64,000 nucleotides of DNA, taken from Andrena cerasifolii (Eukaryota > Arthropoda > Insecta > Hymenoptera > Andrenidae). Shown here piece after piece: positions 23,581-34,920 of the stretch (position 1 is its first letter; every line of letters begins with the position of its first letter). The notes under the pieces are model-generated. The model saw nothing but the letters and a program-made list of their open reading frames with translations. It ran no database searches and was not told the DNA's origin. The stretch spans positions 2,287,001 to 2,351,000 of the forward strand of contig NC_135130.1 of NCBI RefSeq assembly GCF_050908995.1, in the 5' to 3' direction. A program made the translations under genes and the position numbers.

Positions 23581-23710
23581 ATGTCAAGAGACAATCTCTG
23601 AATATAACAACATGATTGTTAAAAAATTACTGGACCTCGGCGTGGTTTAGTACACTGTCTCAACTATTTGCGCCGTCGAAACATTAAATCCATCCTATAG
23701 TCCTTTGGAG
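23575..23710 (+). pseudogene. possible Ty3/gypsy reverse-transcriptase fragment
   Basis: The short frame ends in SEYNNMIVKKLLDLGVV, then a stop. That resembles the conserved start of gypsy-type reverse transcriptase, where a long helix ending in LL.LGVI precedes a serine- and proline-rich stretch. Only about 25 residues support this. The active-site motifs are absent. The next 150 bases are frame-broken. It lies directly beside the degenerate LTR, which is mild contextual support. Confidence 0.3.
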
Positions 23711-24030
23711 GTTAGAAAGGTTATGAGGTTCGCACAAATCAGACACTGTACATACATTAGCCTAACTAGCACTAGTATTTATTCTAATTTATGTCTAACT
23801 ACACTAATGTAACTACTTTATACTATGCGCGTGTACGCGAGCGTCCGGACAACCCACGCTTCCATAAGACTCTCCTTTTTGGCGCGAAGATCGTAGCCGG
23901 TTGGCGTCGTCAGTTGTCACGCGACGAGAACCCTCCTACCGCTGCACGCGCCTCTAGCGTCTAGGGTTATTTCTGTGTGGCGAGCCGCCACAGTCCTGTG
24001 TTATTTTGATCCCTTGAAACACCGAACACA
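23711..24030 (-). other. GC-rich LTR-like block
   Basis: On the minus strand the order is TGTGGCGGCTCGCCACA (24004-23976 region), GC-rich DNA, a TATA-like GTATAAAGTAG near 23820, then AGAATAAATACTAG near 23785. That is the order of U3, TATA and polyadenylation signals in an LTR. No defined second end or duplication was found, so this is only a candidate. Confidence 0.3.
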
Positions 24031-24184
24031 GTTGACCTGATGTGTTACTTTCGCTCCTACTACAACGGACTCTTGATACCCCTGACATTATAGTCATAAA
24101 TTTTAAGTTATTTACCAACTTTTCAAATTATAATTTGATTCTAACAATCCTTGGTCCAGCTCAACTTCTATACATGACTTGCAG

Positions 24185-24245
24185 CTTCAGTGGCGTCGAC
24201 GTATTTTCACGCCGGGGGGTTTGTATCTCGTGCAATTCGAATTTT
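24185..24245. repeat. short dispersed sequence shared with 25385-25445
   Basis: TTCAGTGGCGTCGACGTATT here resembles TTGAGTGGCGTCGGCGTGTG at 25384, followed in both by TTCACG, a run of G and a similar tail. The second copy contains GGATTCAAATCC, a B-box-like word. They may be remnants of a tRNA-derived repeat; the evidence is weak. Confidence 0.35.
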
Positions 24246-24428
24246 AAGGAATCTACATTTAAGACTGTTGCAAAATAATAGAGAGATGTATTTATTGAGA
24301 CAATCGAGGTGTACCTCGCACACGTTACATTGAACAAGAAGGTTATATATAAGAACAAAAGAAAGTCAGAAAGGGAACAAAGAATATAAGAAATGTACGC
24401 CAAGGGGAAGACCCGCTTGGCGTGTGAC

Positions 24429-24847
24429 GGCGCTCTCACAAGGAACACTATTCAATTGATGATGGAATGGCACAGATTTTTTTATTAAAGATGCTCCCAA
24501 AAGCTGGTCTGACCTTGAATAGTCGACAAAGGTGGAACCGGGGAAAAAAGAAAAATGAAGGAAAGAGAATGACAAATCCGTGTGTTGAAATTTAATTATC
24601 TCTATTATATGAAAATACATTATAGTAAATGAATGATAACAGATTAATGATAGACAGATTTGTCATTACATTTCCCTCATTTTTCTGTTTTCCCCTGTTC
24701 CACCTTTGTTGATTTTTCAAGGCCAGACCAGCTGTTGGGAGCGTCTTTAATTTAAATTTTTGTGACCTTTGTGACATGTACTTGCGATCTATATAAAGAA
24801 ATCTGCGTGATTCCATCATCAATTGAATAGTGTTCCTTGTCAGCGCC
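24429..24847. mobile_element. foldback element, ~420 bp
   Basis: The left arm (24429 to about 24582) and right arm (about 24655 to 24847) are inverted and about 80 percent alike by eye. Shared words include GGAACACTATTCAATTGATG, CAAAGGTGGAAC and AAAAATGA(A/G)GGAAA. The right arm contains about 40 extra bases (AAGGTCACAAAAATTTAAAT region). Differences between the arms often leave the minus-strand-derived reading frame open (KAGLTLNSRQRWNRGKKKNEG versus TAGLALKNQQRWNRGKQKNEG in parts), which may hint at a coding origin, but the family is unknown. Confidence 0.75.
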
Positions 24848-25111
24848 ATCTCAGAGCAGAGTTGACAATATTTATCCAACAAAGACAAACCCAAATATTT
24901 ACTATTATCTAAATACTTACTAGGTTCTACTCCCACCATTGATCTCATTAAGCTACAGATTATTTAACCTAATTGGTCAGTTAAACTGTATTTAAGCTAC
25001 ACAAGAAACTTCCATTATACCTCAAATTAAACAGAAATTCGCGTTCCATTCTAGATTTGCTGGTGGTTTCATGCTACATATAGTGTATCCAGGAAACCTT
25101 GCTGACCGTAA

Positions 25112-25372
25112 AGGGCCCCATACACGTTGAGATCTGTATCAATAGATGTTGCAAGTATCAGTATCGCGATACAAATCTGAATGGGTATTTGACTGCTTCG
25201 GTATCGGTATATCGGTATCAGCTGGTATCATTGTCGGAGAACAGAAGCCTGAGAACTGAACTGATGTTTCATGATTCTGTCTCAACGTGTATGTGTTGTT
25301 TGATGCTTCACACAAACCTCAGACACAAGTATCGCGATGTATCGATACAGATCTCAACGTGTATGGAGCCCT
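25112..25372. mobile_element. MITE, 261 bp, ~30-bp TIR
   Basis: The left end is AGGGCCCCATACACGTTGAG and the right end CTCAACGTGTATGGAGCCCT, followed inward by GATCTGTATC and its complement. The interior is rich in TATCGGTATC and TATCGCGATAC words that also fold locally. No unambiguous TSD is seen. The 122- and 108-codon frames over this region read straight through the repeat and are not considered genes. Confidence 0.8.
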
Positions 25373-26167
25373 ATATGAACACTTTGAGTGGCGTCGGCGT
25401 GTGTTCACGTCGGGGGATTCAAATCCTGTGCGCGGTTCTGACGTGTCTTCTCGTCGATGTAATCTAGATATCATCGAAAAGGTTGTCCGAGTGTCCCCGA
25501 ATGCTTGCTCGGAGCGAGTTAAGCAAAACTTTGTCGGCAAAAACGATCGCTCGGATATGCCCGATCGACTTCAAGGGTCATTGCGCGAAACCTTGCGCCA
25601 CTCAAAGTACTGAAGTCTGCGCATTCTATTTAGTTAAATGTACCTTGCCATTAAAGTGTCGATAAAGTCTTCTTTAAAATCGGTTTTCGATGGTAAGTTT
25701 TGTGTAATGACCATACATTACGCTGCGCTTAGTGGCTCGAAAGCTTTCATACAATACGAAGTTGTCTATTACGAGATTCGACTACTACATTGGTCTCATT
25801 CTGTTACAGATTAGCTTTTACTTGAAAATCACTCACGCAAAAATGCTAATGAGCACGGGCTGAAATATTTTGTTGATAAATTAGAGATTAATATTTCATT
25901 GGGTAGTTTCTGTGGATTGTCCACTTTTGTAAGGGTGAAATGTATAGAATAAGGGAATACCGATAGATAATAAAATACTGGACAAAGCACGTAGCATAGT
26001 CTTGGAAGTATGGAGAAATGATGCTCTCTAAATAGGAAAAATAACGATATAAATATGGATAGTCGAAAATAATAATAGGCCTTTATCGCACTGGTGTAGC
26101 ATACATATTGAATATCAATGAATCCTAAAACAGAACATAGAAATAAATAAAAACAGATACCCTGCAA
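25373..26167. other. spacer, no gene recognised
   Basis: A CpG-rich part (25385-25640) is followed by AT-rich DNA. The frames at 25287-25665 and 25829-26170 lack family signatures. No transposon boundaries were found apart from the short repeat noted at 24185-24245. Confidence 0.4.
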
Positions 26168-26402
26168 CATGATGTAAGGATATAAGGTGTGCTCGCTGAG
26201 CGGCTCATTTTCGTCTTTTACTGCGCATTCCCAATTTCTGCCATATTAAAATATGTAAATGTACGGACGCATATCGAAATGTTGACAAATTCATTCTATC
26301 CTATTGGTTGACAATCCAATAGGAAGGATCTTGGGAAGAGCGCGTTATTGGCTAATTTGAAAGGGTGCGCAAGAGCATACCTTGTATCCTTACATCATGC
26401 AT
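26168..26402. mobile_element. MITE, ~235 bp
   Basis: The terminal inverted repeat of about 26 bp is CATGATGTAAGGATATAAGG on the left and CCTTGTATCCTTACATCATG on the right, continuing inward with TGTGCTC and its near-complement GAGCATA. A further inner inverted word pair, CCTATTGGTTG and CAATCCAATAGG, lies at 26300-26325. The TSD is not resolved because the ends are themselves palindromic (CATG). Confidence 0.75.
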
Positions 26403-26925
26403 CTGTTATGAACCTGTTGTGTTTTTGGTTTGTGGTTGAATACAACACGTTGGCTCTTAAAATATTTCGAATGTATATAACCGGTCTGCGGACCTATATA
26501 GTAGGAGAAATCCGTATCGGAATGGACTAATTTTTCCTTATATGTATAATAGTTTTTGAGTATGCTGATTTCAAATTTTTAGTGATTGTAACGGAAACTG
26601 AGTTTTACGTAAGTAAACCCAATATTTAGAGATTTACACCTTTTAGACTTTTGCTACAACGGCCACAATTTTGACATCAGTACCCTCGGAAACTTCTAAA
26701 ATATCATTTTTACTTTTAATCTACATGACTAGTAACTGTTTTTTGCATTCTTTGTAGGCTTCAAAGCATCACTTTCATTTTACAATATTTAGACGAACGC
26801 AACTTTGCAAAAGAACATGTTCCATTAGTGTGATTAATTTTACTAAAAAGTATAGTTCTTTAGCTTTATTTTCCACTTTGGCTCATGTTAATACGACGTC
26901 TGGATCTTAAGTTATGAAGAAAAAC
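26403..26925. other. AT-rich spacer
   Basis: Nothing is recognised; there is no coding or repeat signature. Confidence 0.4.
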
Positions 26926-26929
26926 GTCA

Positions 26930-26996
26930 CCCCGAGCCTGACTCGGCGCGGTCCAGTTTGGTACGGTTCAGTTCACCCCGAGTCAGGCTCGGGTTA
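26930..26996. repeat. short GC-rich hairpin
   Basis: CCCCGAGCCTGACTCGG and CCGAGTCAGGCTCGGG are inverted copies separated by about 32 bp. The hairpin sits in AT-rich DNA. It is probably a tiny MITE or the remnant of one. Confidence 0.75.
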
Positions 26997-27334
26997 ATCC
27001 GCAGGCCGGTTAATAACTTTAATTACAAAAGTTGCTCACGCATTCACACAAAACGGAAATGAAGCTACATAATTGTACAACAAAAGAACAAAGAGAAAAC
27101 AGGGCTTGCAACCCAAGCCCGAATATGCAACAGATGAACAAATATCCCTAACAGAACCTAACCTACAAAATCATACAAGAGATAAAAAAAAACATTCTCC
27201 TTGCTACACTCTGTTACCACTGACTGAATTACGTAATACAATACTAAACTACCAACCACAAATATGCAATCACTTGCCAATTTACATTAAAATCAATCTT
27301 ACGTTAAAAATGTACCTACTCTAAAGGTACGTAT

Positions 27335-27883
27335 TGTTACGAATTACAACAGTTAGATTCTGTTTATAAAATTATTTATTAATAAAATGGTGTCCCTCTT
27401 TTTGTGTCAAGACAATTAAGTCATTTACAACTGGGATAGGGACTTCGGTAGCACGAATAATTAGATTACACGAGTGAACTTTCTTGTTTGAGACCAGACT
27501 ATCAACTGACTCTCCGCGCCGAAAAACTCTTCCTTTTAAAATGCTGGGTAGAGAGGTTTTCACCCTCTACCCTCGAATGGCCAAGATGGAGGGAAAGCCC
27601 AAATATACACACAATCCAAAGTGCATTGCTGACGAAGTCCAGACATTGGCATCGGCGGAAAGACACTACAGCGTAGACCTTGAAAATCCTTGGGCTTCAC
27701 GATTTCGAGGACTGCTCTTGTGCCCAAGGGTTACTGCCTAGTCCCTCGCCAGATGAGCGTGTCGAGCTCAAGGGAGGTCTCCGCCTTAGTTGTTTGCCAA
27801 AATGCACGGCCAACATTCGGGACTACATCTGGGTTTGCTTACTAAAACTTTCCCTGATCTGGCCATTCGTTACGCACGTAACA
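27335..27883 (-). mobile_element. solo LTR, 549 bp, TSD GTAT
   Basis: The block starts TGTTACGAATTACAAC and ends GTTACGCACGTAACA, giving perfect TGTTACG/CGTAACA ends. It is flanked on both sides by GTAT (27331-27334 and 27884-27887), a 4-bp duplication typical of Ty3/gypsy integrases. On the minus strand an AATAAATAATTTTATAAAC segment lies close to the 3' end, consistent with a polyadenylation signal and a short U5, so I orient it to minus. No internal region is present, so it is a product of LTR-LTR recombination. The 85-, 62- and 100-codon frames inside it are not genes. Confidence 0.85.
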
Positions 27884-28029
27884 GTATACACGACGACACT
27901 GTTGTGTCTAGATCAAGTGTATGAGACACTCAACAAAATTTCCGGAAGGTTGGAAACTCCTCAGAGCAGTCCGCGACACTGAATTTGACCTATCGTCGCG
28001 GGAGTTGCAGATAGAGCTAGGCTGAAGAC

Positions 28030-28161
28030 ACTGCAACTAGCTCTAGCTAGACGCAAAAGGCACTGCAACTAGCTCTAGCTAGACGCAAAAGGCACTGCAA
28101 ATAGCTCTAGCTAGACGCAAAAGGCACTGCAACTAGCTCTAGCTAGACGCAAAAGGCACTT
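28030..28161. repeat. 32-bp minisatellite, four copies
   Basis: The unit starts ACTGCAACTAGCTCTAGCTA and continues GACGCAAAAGGC. Copies start at 28030, 28062, 28094 and 28126, with a single substitution (AAATAG) in the third. Each unit contains two AGCT words within AGCTCTAGCT. A degenerate copy (CTTGATCTAGACACAAAAG) follows. Confidence 0.95.
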
Positions 28162-29640
28162 GATCTAGACACAAAAGTGTTCTCGTGTATAGGTACCTTA
28201 ATTGAAAGTTACCACTTTTAGCGACGATTGCGGGCAAATTATTTAAATACTTTCTGTTAATTTGCCCAGTATTTCAAACAAAAATGTTTAAACAATCATA
28301 ATTATTTCAATTTATACAACACATCCATTAAATCTGTGAGGGAACAGATTTTCTAGGGAAACTCAGCTTACTGCACTCAACGAATACAGCGAGCCGATGA
28401 CGGGGAATCTTTTCACGTAATAATCATTAGTGGAGAGGGATCAGAGCGAAGGAAAACCGAACGGTGGTTAAATAGGAAGTCGGAATAAAAGTATCGGGTG
28501 TAGGGTGCGCTCCGTGTAGTCAAAGTCCTACACTCTCTTCATTCATTCGAGAATGTTTCATGAAAATTACTTCCGCCACTGACGCGCCCGCCCTTTATAT
28601 TCGAGACACCCGACAGACGCGTCGGCTGAATTTGCATGGCGACTTTGTTTCGCGCAAAACCGAGCCCTGGTATCGTTAGGTTAACAAGCTCGTCTCATGT
28701 TTCCCATCGAGGAGCCAACTTTATTCCATGAGGGAACAAACCCTTCGTTTCTCGCCGACTGATTTACGTACGAATCCTATTCGAGATTCTGATCCCTTTG
28801 ATTCGTCTGGCGCGTGATGATCGGGTCGTCGCCGGCAACATTCAATTATTCTGAAGAACCAGTCGCAAAGCACTGTTCCTCGAACGTTCCTCCGCCCTTC
28901 GCCGAATGGAATTTGTTACCCGCGTGGCCCGATGCAGCGGGTCGCGACAGCATTTTATGCGAGACTTTCCGGGTTTTATAAAACTGTCCCTGGGAGAGAC
29001 ACAGCTTTCTATACACTGTCGCCGATACATTATTCAAATGCTTTGCGCAGACGAAAAATATTGACCTATCGAGGTCAGCGAATGGCTCTCTGCAGTATAT
29101 TCTACGATTTATTTTAAATCTGCATCACGTGTGAGCTTGGTTGCTGCTGTTTTGAACCAATTTATGGATTTTTCTTGCCATTTGAACTTTACCTCTTGAA
29201 TCAATGAATAAATATTTTTCACTACTCCGTTCCATCTGTCTTCCTTCTAGTCTGCCAGTTGCGCTTCGAAAATAGTAAGGAGCACAGGTGCATACTCTGT
29301 GACGTGATTTTCTGTAGAAAAAGTTACCTTGGCGGCTAATATTTTCTGTTCCAGGTGTAGTTTTTTGCCGCCTCTATCAGCACAATTCTCGTGGCATCAC
29401 TCTTCTCAGATAATCTTCTGAAAGTGGACGAATTAATTTTTCACCAGAGTAAATACAATGCGATCTTCTTAAGAGCATTAATTTATTTATTTTTTTCGTC
29501 ATTTCTCTAAATTTAATTTTTATCACAGATTCCTTTATTTTTTTGGACACCATGATCCCTGATTTCTCTTTTTTATGTACGTACTAATCATCTGTATATA
29601 AACAGTTATCATATTTATAATCATAAAAATATTCAAATGA
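28162..29640. other. GC-richer non-coding block then AT-rich spacer
   Basis: The 28380-29120 part is richer in GC and CpG than its surroundings, with mixed sequence and no frame of note (61-63 codons on both strands). It carries octamer-like TTTGCATGG (28635) and several TTATTCGAGA-type words. It resembles conserved regulatory DNA, but conservation cannot be judged here. 29120-29640 is AT-rich with nothing recognised. Confidence 0.35.
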
Positions 29641-29649
29641 AAATAAAGA

Positions 29650-30091
29650 GTGATCCGTTTCACCCCAAATAACGTGATCCGATTAGCCCCATATATAAAT
29701 ATATCAAAGGGTGGAGATTACATAAACATATTACGATATAATAGTCTAAAATACATGAAATACTAAACTTGGACATCGTGCAAACTAATAACAATAAACA
29801 CATTGGAATTTTCAAGCTTACTTTTTATTTTAAATAAGAAATTGCAGATTACGTAGGTTAGATTCGGACCAGAATTGTAACGTTCGCACGCGTCCATGTC
29901 AGTGAAAACGTATGCCAGCTCTAAACAATCACTTAAAACAATTAACGGGCTTTTGCGGTAGGTGCGGGGGATAGAGACGAGGTACTACGAACGATCGGAG
30001 TGCTCATTTCTATCGCGATGTAAGAAATATGGACTAAATTCTTATTTTCATCCGATTCGCCCTGTGATCCGATTCGACCCGGTCTACCCTA
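29650..30091. mobile_element. remnant of a TA-type element (one end only)
   Basis: Four direct copies of a GTGATCCGATT-GACCC-like word occur: 29652, 29671, about 30048 and 30063. The last is followed by CGGTCTACCC-TA at 30081-30091. The other TA elements of the window end in the same style (GGTCTCCCC-TA at 34911). No opposite terminus was found, so this is a truncated or rearranged copy. Confidence 0.4.
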
Positions 30092-30603
30092 ATACGGAAT
30101 CTTTCTGAAATATGTTACCAAACGTGAACGAACTACGTTTGTCAGAAATTTAACTGATCGAGTCAGGCCTTTGGAGGATAATCTTTAGTGTAGATATACC
30201 TACCAAGCGATAGTGAGGTTTGTATGAAGAGTTTAGAGAAGGGAGTGGAAAATCCAACATAGTATTGCTTCGAAACTAGATCACTGCTACGCTTCGAAAT
30301 TAATCATCGTTTTTTCTACATACAACTCCAGTTTCTCCTATCTTCTGTTTGGGCATGCACATTAGAAACCTCAGTACACCCATAGGCATATACCATTTAA
30401 CTACACTGTCAGTATATCTCTGGTCTATTCGCTTTGTGTTTACTACTGTCAAATTTTTATTTTGGAAAAGAAACTGTAAGCAGTGAGAAAGAAAACGAGG
30501 CATCAGAAGGACAACTAAGTTCGATTGATGGTGCGATGAAGGAAAAGGTAGTTTACCTCTTAAAAGTTTGAGGACGTACACACGTCTCTATATGCAAGAA
30601 GGA
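30092..30603. other. spacer
   Basis: This is non-coding. The 93-codon minus-strand frame (30300-30581) has no recognisable signature. Confidence 0.4.
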
Positions 30604-31315
30604 TTAAGGGGGGAGCCTGGTGTAGCGGATCGAAGAAATCGATTTTTTTTTTTCATAAATCAATAGTTGAACATCACGACAATATGTTCCCAAAGCCGCA
30701 AAACGAAATTCGAAAAATTAAAGCGGATATAGCCGGTTTTGCTACGGAGCGCCAGGCTACCACAAAACTTGAAATGTGTTTTTCTCGAAACGACAGTTTT
30801 ATACTTTGCGGGCAATGTAACTCAAAAAATATTCAACCAATCGACTTGGCCTTGTGCACGGCTATTTGTGAACATTTTCTTCATAGTACTAAGTTATTAG
30901 TATAATGATATTGTTTAAACAAATAACTTTTTTTAGACATTTAAGGCAAAATTTCGTTGGAAACAGTGAACTTTTTATTCAAGAGGCCGCCATTTGTTCA
31001 TTTTGCATCTTTTAAGTTTCAAATTTCTTCATTCTGTGCGTACACTCATAAACTAAAAGAAAATTGTTCGATTTTTGGTTTCAGACGAAACCAAAAGACG
31101 CTACGTTGCCCGCAGTGCAATAATTGCGTCGCCAACGGACTGGGCATAACTTTGTTATTTGCCGCTCTTTTTTAATAATTTTTTTTTGTTATATACCTTA
31201 ACCTGTTGATACAATATCCTGAAAGTTTCAGAAAGATCTATCAAATACTTTCTTTAAAAAAAATTCCCGAAAAATGCCTCGATTTTCATTTAGTTACACC
31301 AGGCTCCCCCCTTAA
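30604..31315. mobile_element. TTAA-flanked element C (704 bp)
   Basis: TTAA lies at 30604-30607 and 31312-31315. The TIR is GGGGGGAGCCTGGTGTA on the left and TACACCAGGCTCCCCCC on the right, 17 bp perfect. Inner complementarity is weaker than in elements A, B, D and E (for example TTGCGGGCAATGTAAC near 30807 against ACGTTGCCCGCAGTGC near 31102). Length and ends fit the same GGGG-type, TTAA-duplicating group (Kolobok-like by ends). The 72-73-codon frames are not recognisable transposase. Confidence 0.85.
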
Positions 31316-32048
31316 GCAAAAGTCGATTGCGACGTCGTTCATAGTTGGAGAAATGACTTCGATCGAGTAATTAATTTTCAGCTACTTGTACTTAATCTGT
31401 GAAAAATATAATTCACAAATGCATCACATGTGGGGTACAATTTACAGAACACTGTGCGACTCGCCGAACTTGGACGAGCCGAGCAAGCTCGCCGATTCGC
31501 GCGCCGTCTGATTCCACCTTAACAGTAAGAGTACCAGTGTGCTCATTCAATGAACCAATCAATTTACGCGAATGGTTGATCGATATTCCCTCAACTGTAT
31601 TGTACAGTAGAATATCAATGATATTTCATTAATCGAATTACTAACTATTCAGCTGTACAGTGCTAACTTAGAACGAGTTATATGCTCAATAATAGCCCAA
31701 ACGAATGGGCAATCACGGAGGAAGCATAATCCGACAAATGATTGATAAGGTATTAAATTGTTCGGATAGAATTTTGTAGTGCTATAACTTAAGACCTCGC
31801 AACATTTTGAAGATTATATCCTAACAGAATTTCGAATGCAATACATTTCCTTCGTAATCACATTACCTGTCCTAGTGATAGTGCTTTCCTTATGAATAGT
31901 GTATATTGTAAAGTAAAAATATCGGCCCTGCAATAACTATGATAACTCGTTCAACAAGTGACACCTATGTATTTTTCTAAACGCATTTCCTATCTTTTGA
32001 GCGAAGATCCATCAGTGTGCGGTGCAATTATTTCTGCGAAAGATATTA
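31316..32048. other. spacer
   Basis: No gene is recognised. A GC-rich patch at 31455-31515 contains inverted GCTCGCC/GGACGAGCCGAGC words. The frame at 31399-31632 has no family signature. Confidence 0.4.
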
Positions 32049-32772
32049 TTAAGGGGTCATGCTCAGTCTGGAGGCTGAAAAAAGGGTGGTCTTTGGAAAT
32101 TTTTTACTCAAAATCTATAACACATTTCTGAAAAAATCTTTTTTCCTTTTAAGCATTGCATCTAGTACCGTGCATCGTAATTTTTTCATTTAAAAATATT
32201 TATCAATAACTAAGTTATTGTCCATCACTCGAAGGTTCTTTAAAAAAAGGCTTCTGCGGTGACCACTGCTGCTCGAAAGTCGATCATCAGAAATAAAAAA
32301 TTCAAAAGAATTTACTTATTATATTATATTATCTAGTATTTGAACGAAGCACTTTTTATCCGATGCTTAGTTTTCTTTTAATTCACGAAAATCAGGCACG
32401 ATTTATGATAAAAATTGAAACTTTTACTTTAAACATCAGCCATTTTTTCCCAAATCAATATTTCGAAAAATCCTTCGTTCAAATACTAGATAATATAATA
32501 TAATAAGTAAATTCCTTTGAATTTTTTATTTTAGACGATCGACTTTCGAGCAGCAGTGGTCACCGCAGAAGCCTTTTTTCAGAGAACCTTCGAGTGATGA
32601 ACAATAACTTAGTTATTAATAAATACTTTTAAATAAAAAAAATACGATGCACGGTACTAGATGCAATCCTTAAAAGAAAAAAAGATTTTTTGAGAAATGT
32701 GTTATAGCTTTTGAGTAAAAAATTTCCAAAGACCACCCTTTTTCGGCCTGCTGACTGAGCATGACCCCTTAA
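32049..32772. mobile_element. TTAA-flanked foldback element D (716 bp)
   Basis: TTAA lies at 32049-32052 and 32769-32772. The termini are GGGGTCATGCTCAGTC and GACTGAGCATGACCCC. The arms are about 297 bp and nearly complementary throughout, including the TGGTCTTTGGAAATTTTTTA and CTTCTGCGGTGACCACTGCT segments. The loop is 32350-32471. A second copy of the same family is at 59768-60500. There is no coding capacity. Arm-specific differences (CTTT versus CTCT, ATCATC versus ATCGTC) allow left and right arms to be told apart. Confidence 0.95.
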
Positions 32773-33539
32773 ATCTTGCTTAAAATATCACCGAGAAATG
32801 AGGTTGCCTCAAATCGAGAGGGGTTTCAAAGAATCCTGAAAGATAAAAACTTATTGCAAGTGGTTATTAGAGAGTCACTTGCATGGAAATAACCTTAAAT
32901 ATAAGGTAAATAAATAAACAATATTTTTACATTTATAATCTGTTTTTCAAGTGAGAATGAATTGCTTTTTTCGGTACCTTGACATATCCTGCATACGTAG
33001 TATAATATCGCATCTAATATTTAGGTTACAATAAAAAATTGTTATCCCCTGAAAATCCTGAATAACGACTAACGGTAGTTGGGGGATGCATGGCATACAC
33101 ACAGATTTGTCAGGGCGTCACGAACGCCTGTAAAAGTTAATTCGTTGTCGTGACAATTGAGGATAGTTATCACGAGCAGCGATGTATATTCAGAGGAAAA
33201 ATTGCCGGGAATGTCTGCACCCTGGTGACAGATTTTACAGCCTGCGAGTCACGTTTTCGATTCACTCTGCAAGAAAAGAGCCCAATAGCCGGTGAAAAAT
33301 TCATCGTGTCCCGTTAGCTGCAATTGCGCGAGCAGGTATAACGACCGAGTTATATGTTTCAGTGGAAGTTACAGTAGTTCGTATGCAGATCTTCCCTGTC
33401 CTTACACGCTGCCAGATCACTGACAAAAATAAAATATGTTGAACGATCGTTTTAAAGTAATCTGAATTTTAAAAAAGCAAACAGTAGAAGACACTTTCAT
33501 TTAGTAAAAATTCGGTGTTATTCAAAAACTTGGAGAAAG
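32773..33539. other. spacer with GC-richer block 33060-33420
   Basis: The 33060-33420 segment is GC-balanced, CpG-containing and without a frame, with words like GTTAATTCGTTGTCGTGACA. It is a candidate regulatory block by texture only. The rest is AT-rich with nothing recognised. Confidence 0.35.
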
Positions 33540-34920
33540 TAGGGGAGACCAGGGCTAGTTGATAGAGGGGAGAGTTGGTACAGACGAATTATCTCGACAT
33601 TTCAGCGAGATATGTGAAGATTGCTGTCCAATTCTTTCCTACGATCCAGCGTACGTGTGTGTACATTGACGTTAACAATCTTTTTTTTTTAACTGTTTTC
33701 GTTTATATAGAGAAAAAGTAAATAGTTTTGATACATCAAGATTGATCGTCAAAATAACATTTTTTCATTCATTTTGTGTGTATTTTCTCAAGTTTTCGCT
33801 TACTATATATTAAAGAGGAAGGACCAAAGTATATTTTGGCATATTTGTTATTAAGTAATTAATTCAAATACAGAATGAAAAGAATTGAAAACAGAATAAT
33901 GTATCAACTAGCCCCGCAGTGGGTTAAATTGTTACGTTTTACCTTCGTCCAAATAACATTTTTTTATTCATTTTGTATGTATTTTCTCAACTTTTCATTT
34001 ACAACATATTAAAGAGGAAAGACCAAAGTATATTTTGGCATATTTGTTATTAAGTAATTAATTGAAATACAAAATGAAAAAAATTGAAAACAGAATAATG
34101 TATCAACTAGCCCCGCAGTGGGTTAAATTGATACGTTTTACCTTCGTCCAAATAACATTTTTTTATTCATTTTGTATGTATTTTCTCAACTTTTCATTTA
34201 CAACATATTAAAGAGGAAAGACCAAAGTATATTTTGGCATATTTGTTATTAAGTAATTAATTCAGATACAAAATGAAAAAAATTGAAAACAGAATAATGT
34301 ATCAACTAGCCCCGCAGTGGGGTAAATTGATACATTTTACCTTCGTCTAAATAACATTTTTTCATTCATTTTGTATGTATTTTCTCAACTTTTCATTTAC
34401 AACATATTAAAGAGGAAAGACCAAAGTATATTTTGGCATATTTGTTATTAAGTAATTAATTGAAATACAAAATGAAAAAAATTGAAAACAGAATAATGTA
34501 TCAACTAGCCCCGCAGTGGGTTAAATTGATACGTTTTACCTTCGTCCAAATAACATTTTTTTATTCATTTTGTATGTATTTTCTCAACTTTTCATTTACA
34601 ACATATTAAAGAGGAAAGACCAAAGTATATTTTGGCATATTTGTTATTAAGTAATTAATTCAGATACAAAATGAAAAAAATTGAAAACAGAATAATGTAT
34701 CAACTAGCCCCGCAGTGGGGTAAATTGATACATTTTACCTTCGTCTAAATAACATTTTTTCATTCATTTTGTATGTATTTTCTCAACTTTTCATTTACAA
34801 CATATTAAAGAGGAAGGACCAAAGTATATTTTGGCATATTTGTTATTAAGTAATTAATTAAAATACAAAATGAAAAAATTGAAAACTGAAAAACGTATCA
34901 ACTAGCCCCGGTCTCCCCTA
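33540..34920. mobile_element. TA-flanked TIR element with internal satellite (1.38 kb)
   Basis: The element is flanked by TA on both sides. Left terminus GGGGAGACCAGGGCTAGTTG, right terminus CAACTAGCCCCGGTCTCCCC; the TIR is about 25 bp with one extra base. TA duplication and GGG termini fit the Tc1/mariner/pogo group. No transposase was recognised. Most of the element is a 199-bp tandem array in which each unit carries the TIR-inner word TATCAACTAGCCCC, so putative transposase-binding sequence has been amplified with the array. Confidence 0.8.
33780..34918. repeat. 199-bp tandem array with 398-bp higher-order period
   Basis: The word TATCAACTAGCCCCGCAGTG begins at 33902, 34101, 34300, 34499 and 34698, and a terminal version begins at 34896, giving spacings of 199, 199, 199, 199 and 198 bp. 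Units alternate. Those with ATTGAAATAC are followed by GGGTTAAATTGATACGTTTT and CGTCCAAATAAC; those with ATTCAGATAC are followed by GGGGTAAATTGATACATTTT and CGTCTAAATAAC. This gives two near-identical 398-bp dimers. The first unit (33.7-33.9 kb) is the most diverged. Confidence 0.95.

Noticed and set aside
25099..25665. Overlapping frames of 122 and 108 codons
   Set aside because: They read through a MITE and its flanks, with no domain signature.
26930..26996. Rho-independent-type terminator
   Set aside because: A GC hairpin in eukaryotic DNA with no T run and no upstream gene.
28030..28161. CRISPR-like 32-bp repeats
   Set aside because: No spacers; a plain minisatellite of four units.
30684..31175. 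73- and 72-codon frames inside TTAA element C as a transposase
   Set aside because: No catalytic motifs and too short; a CxxC is the only feature.
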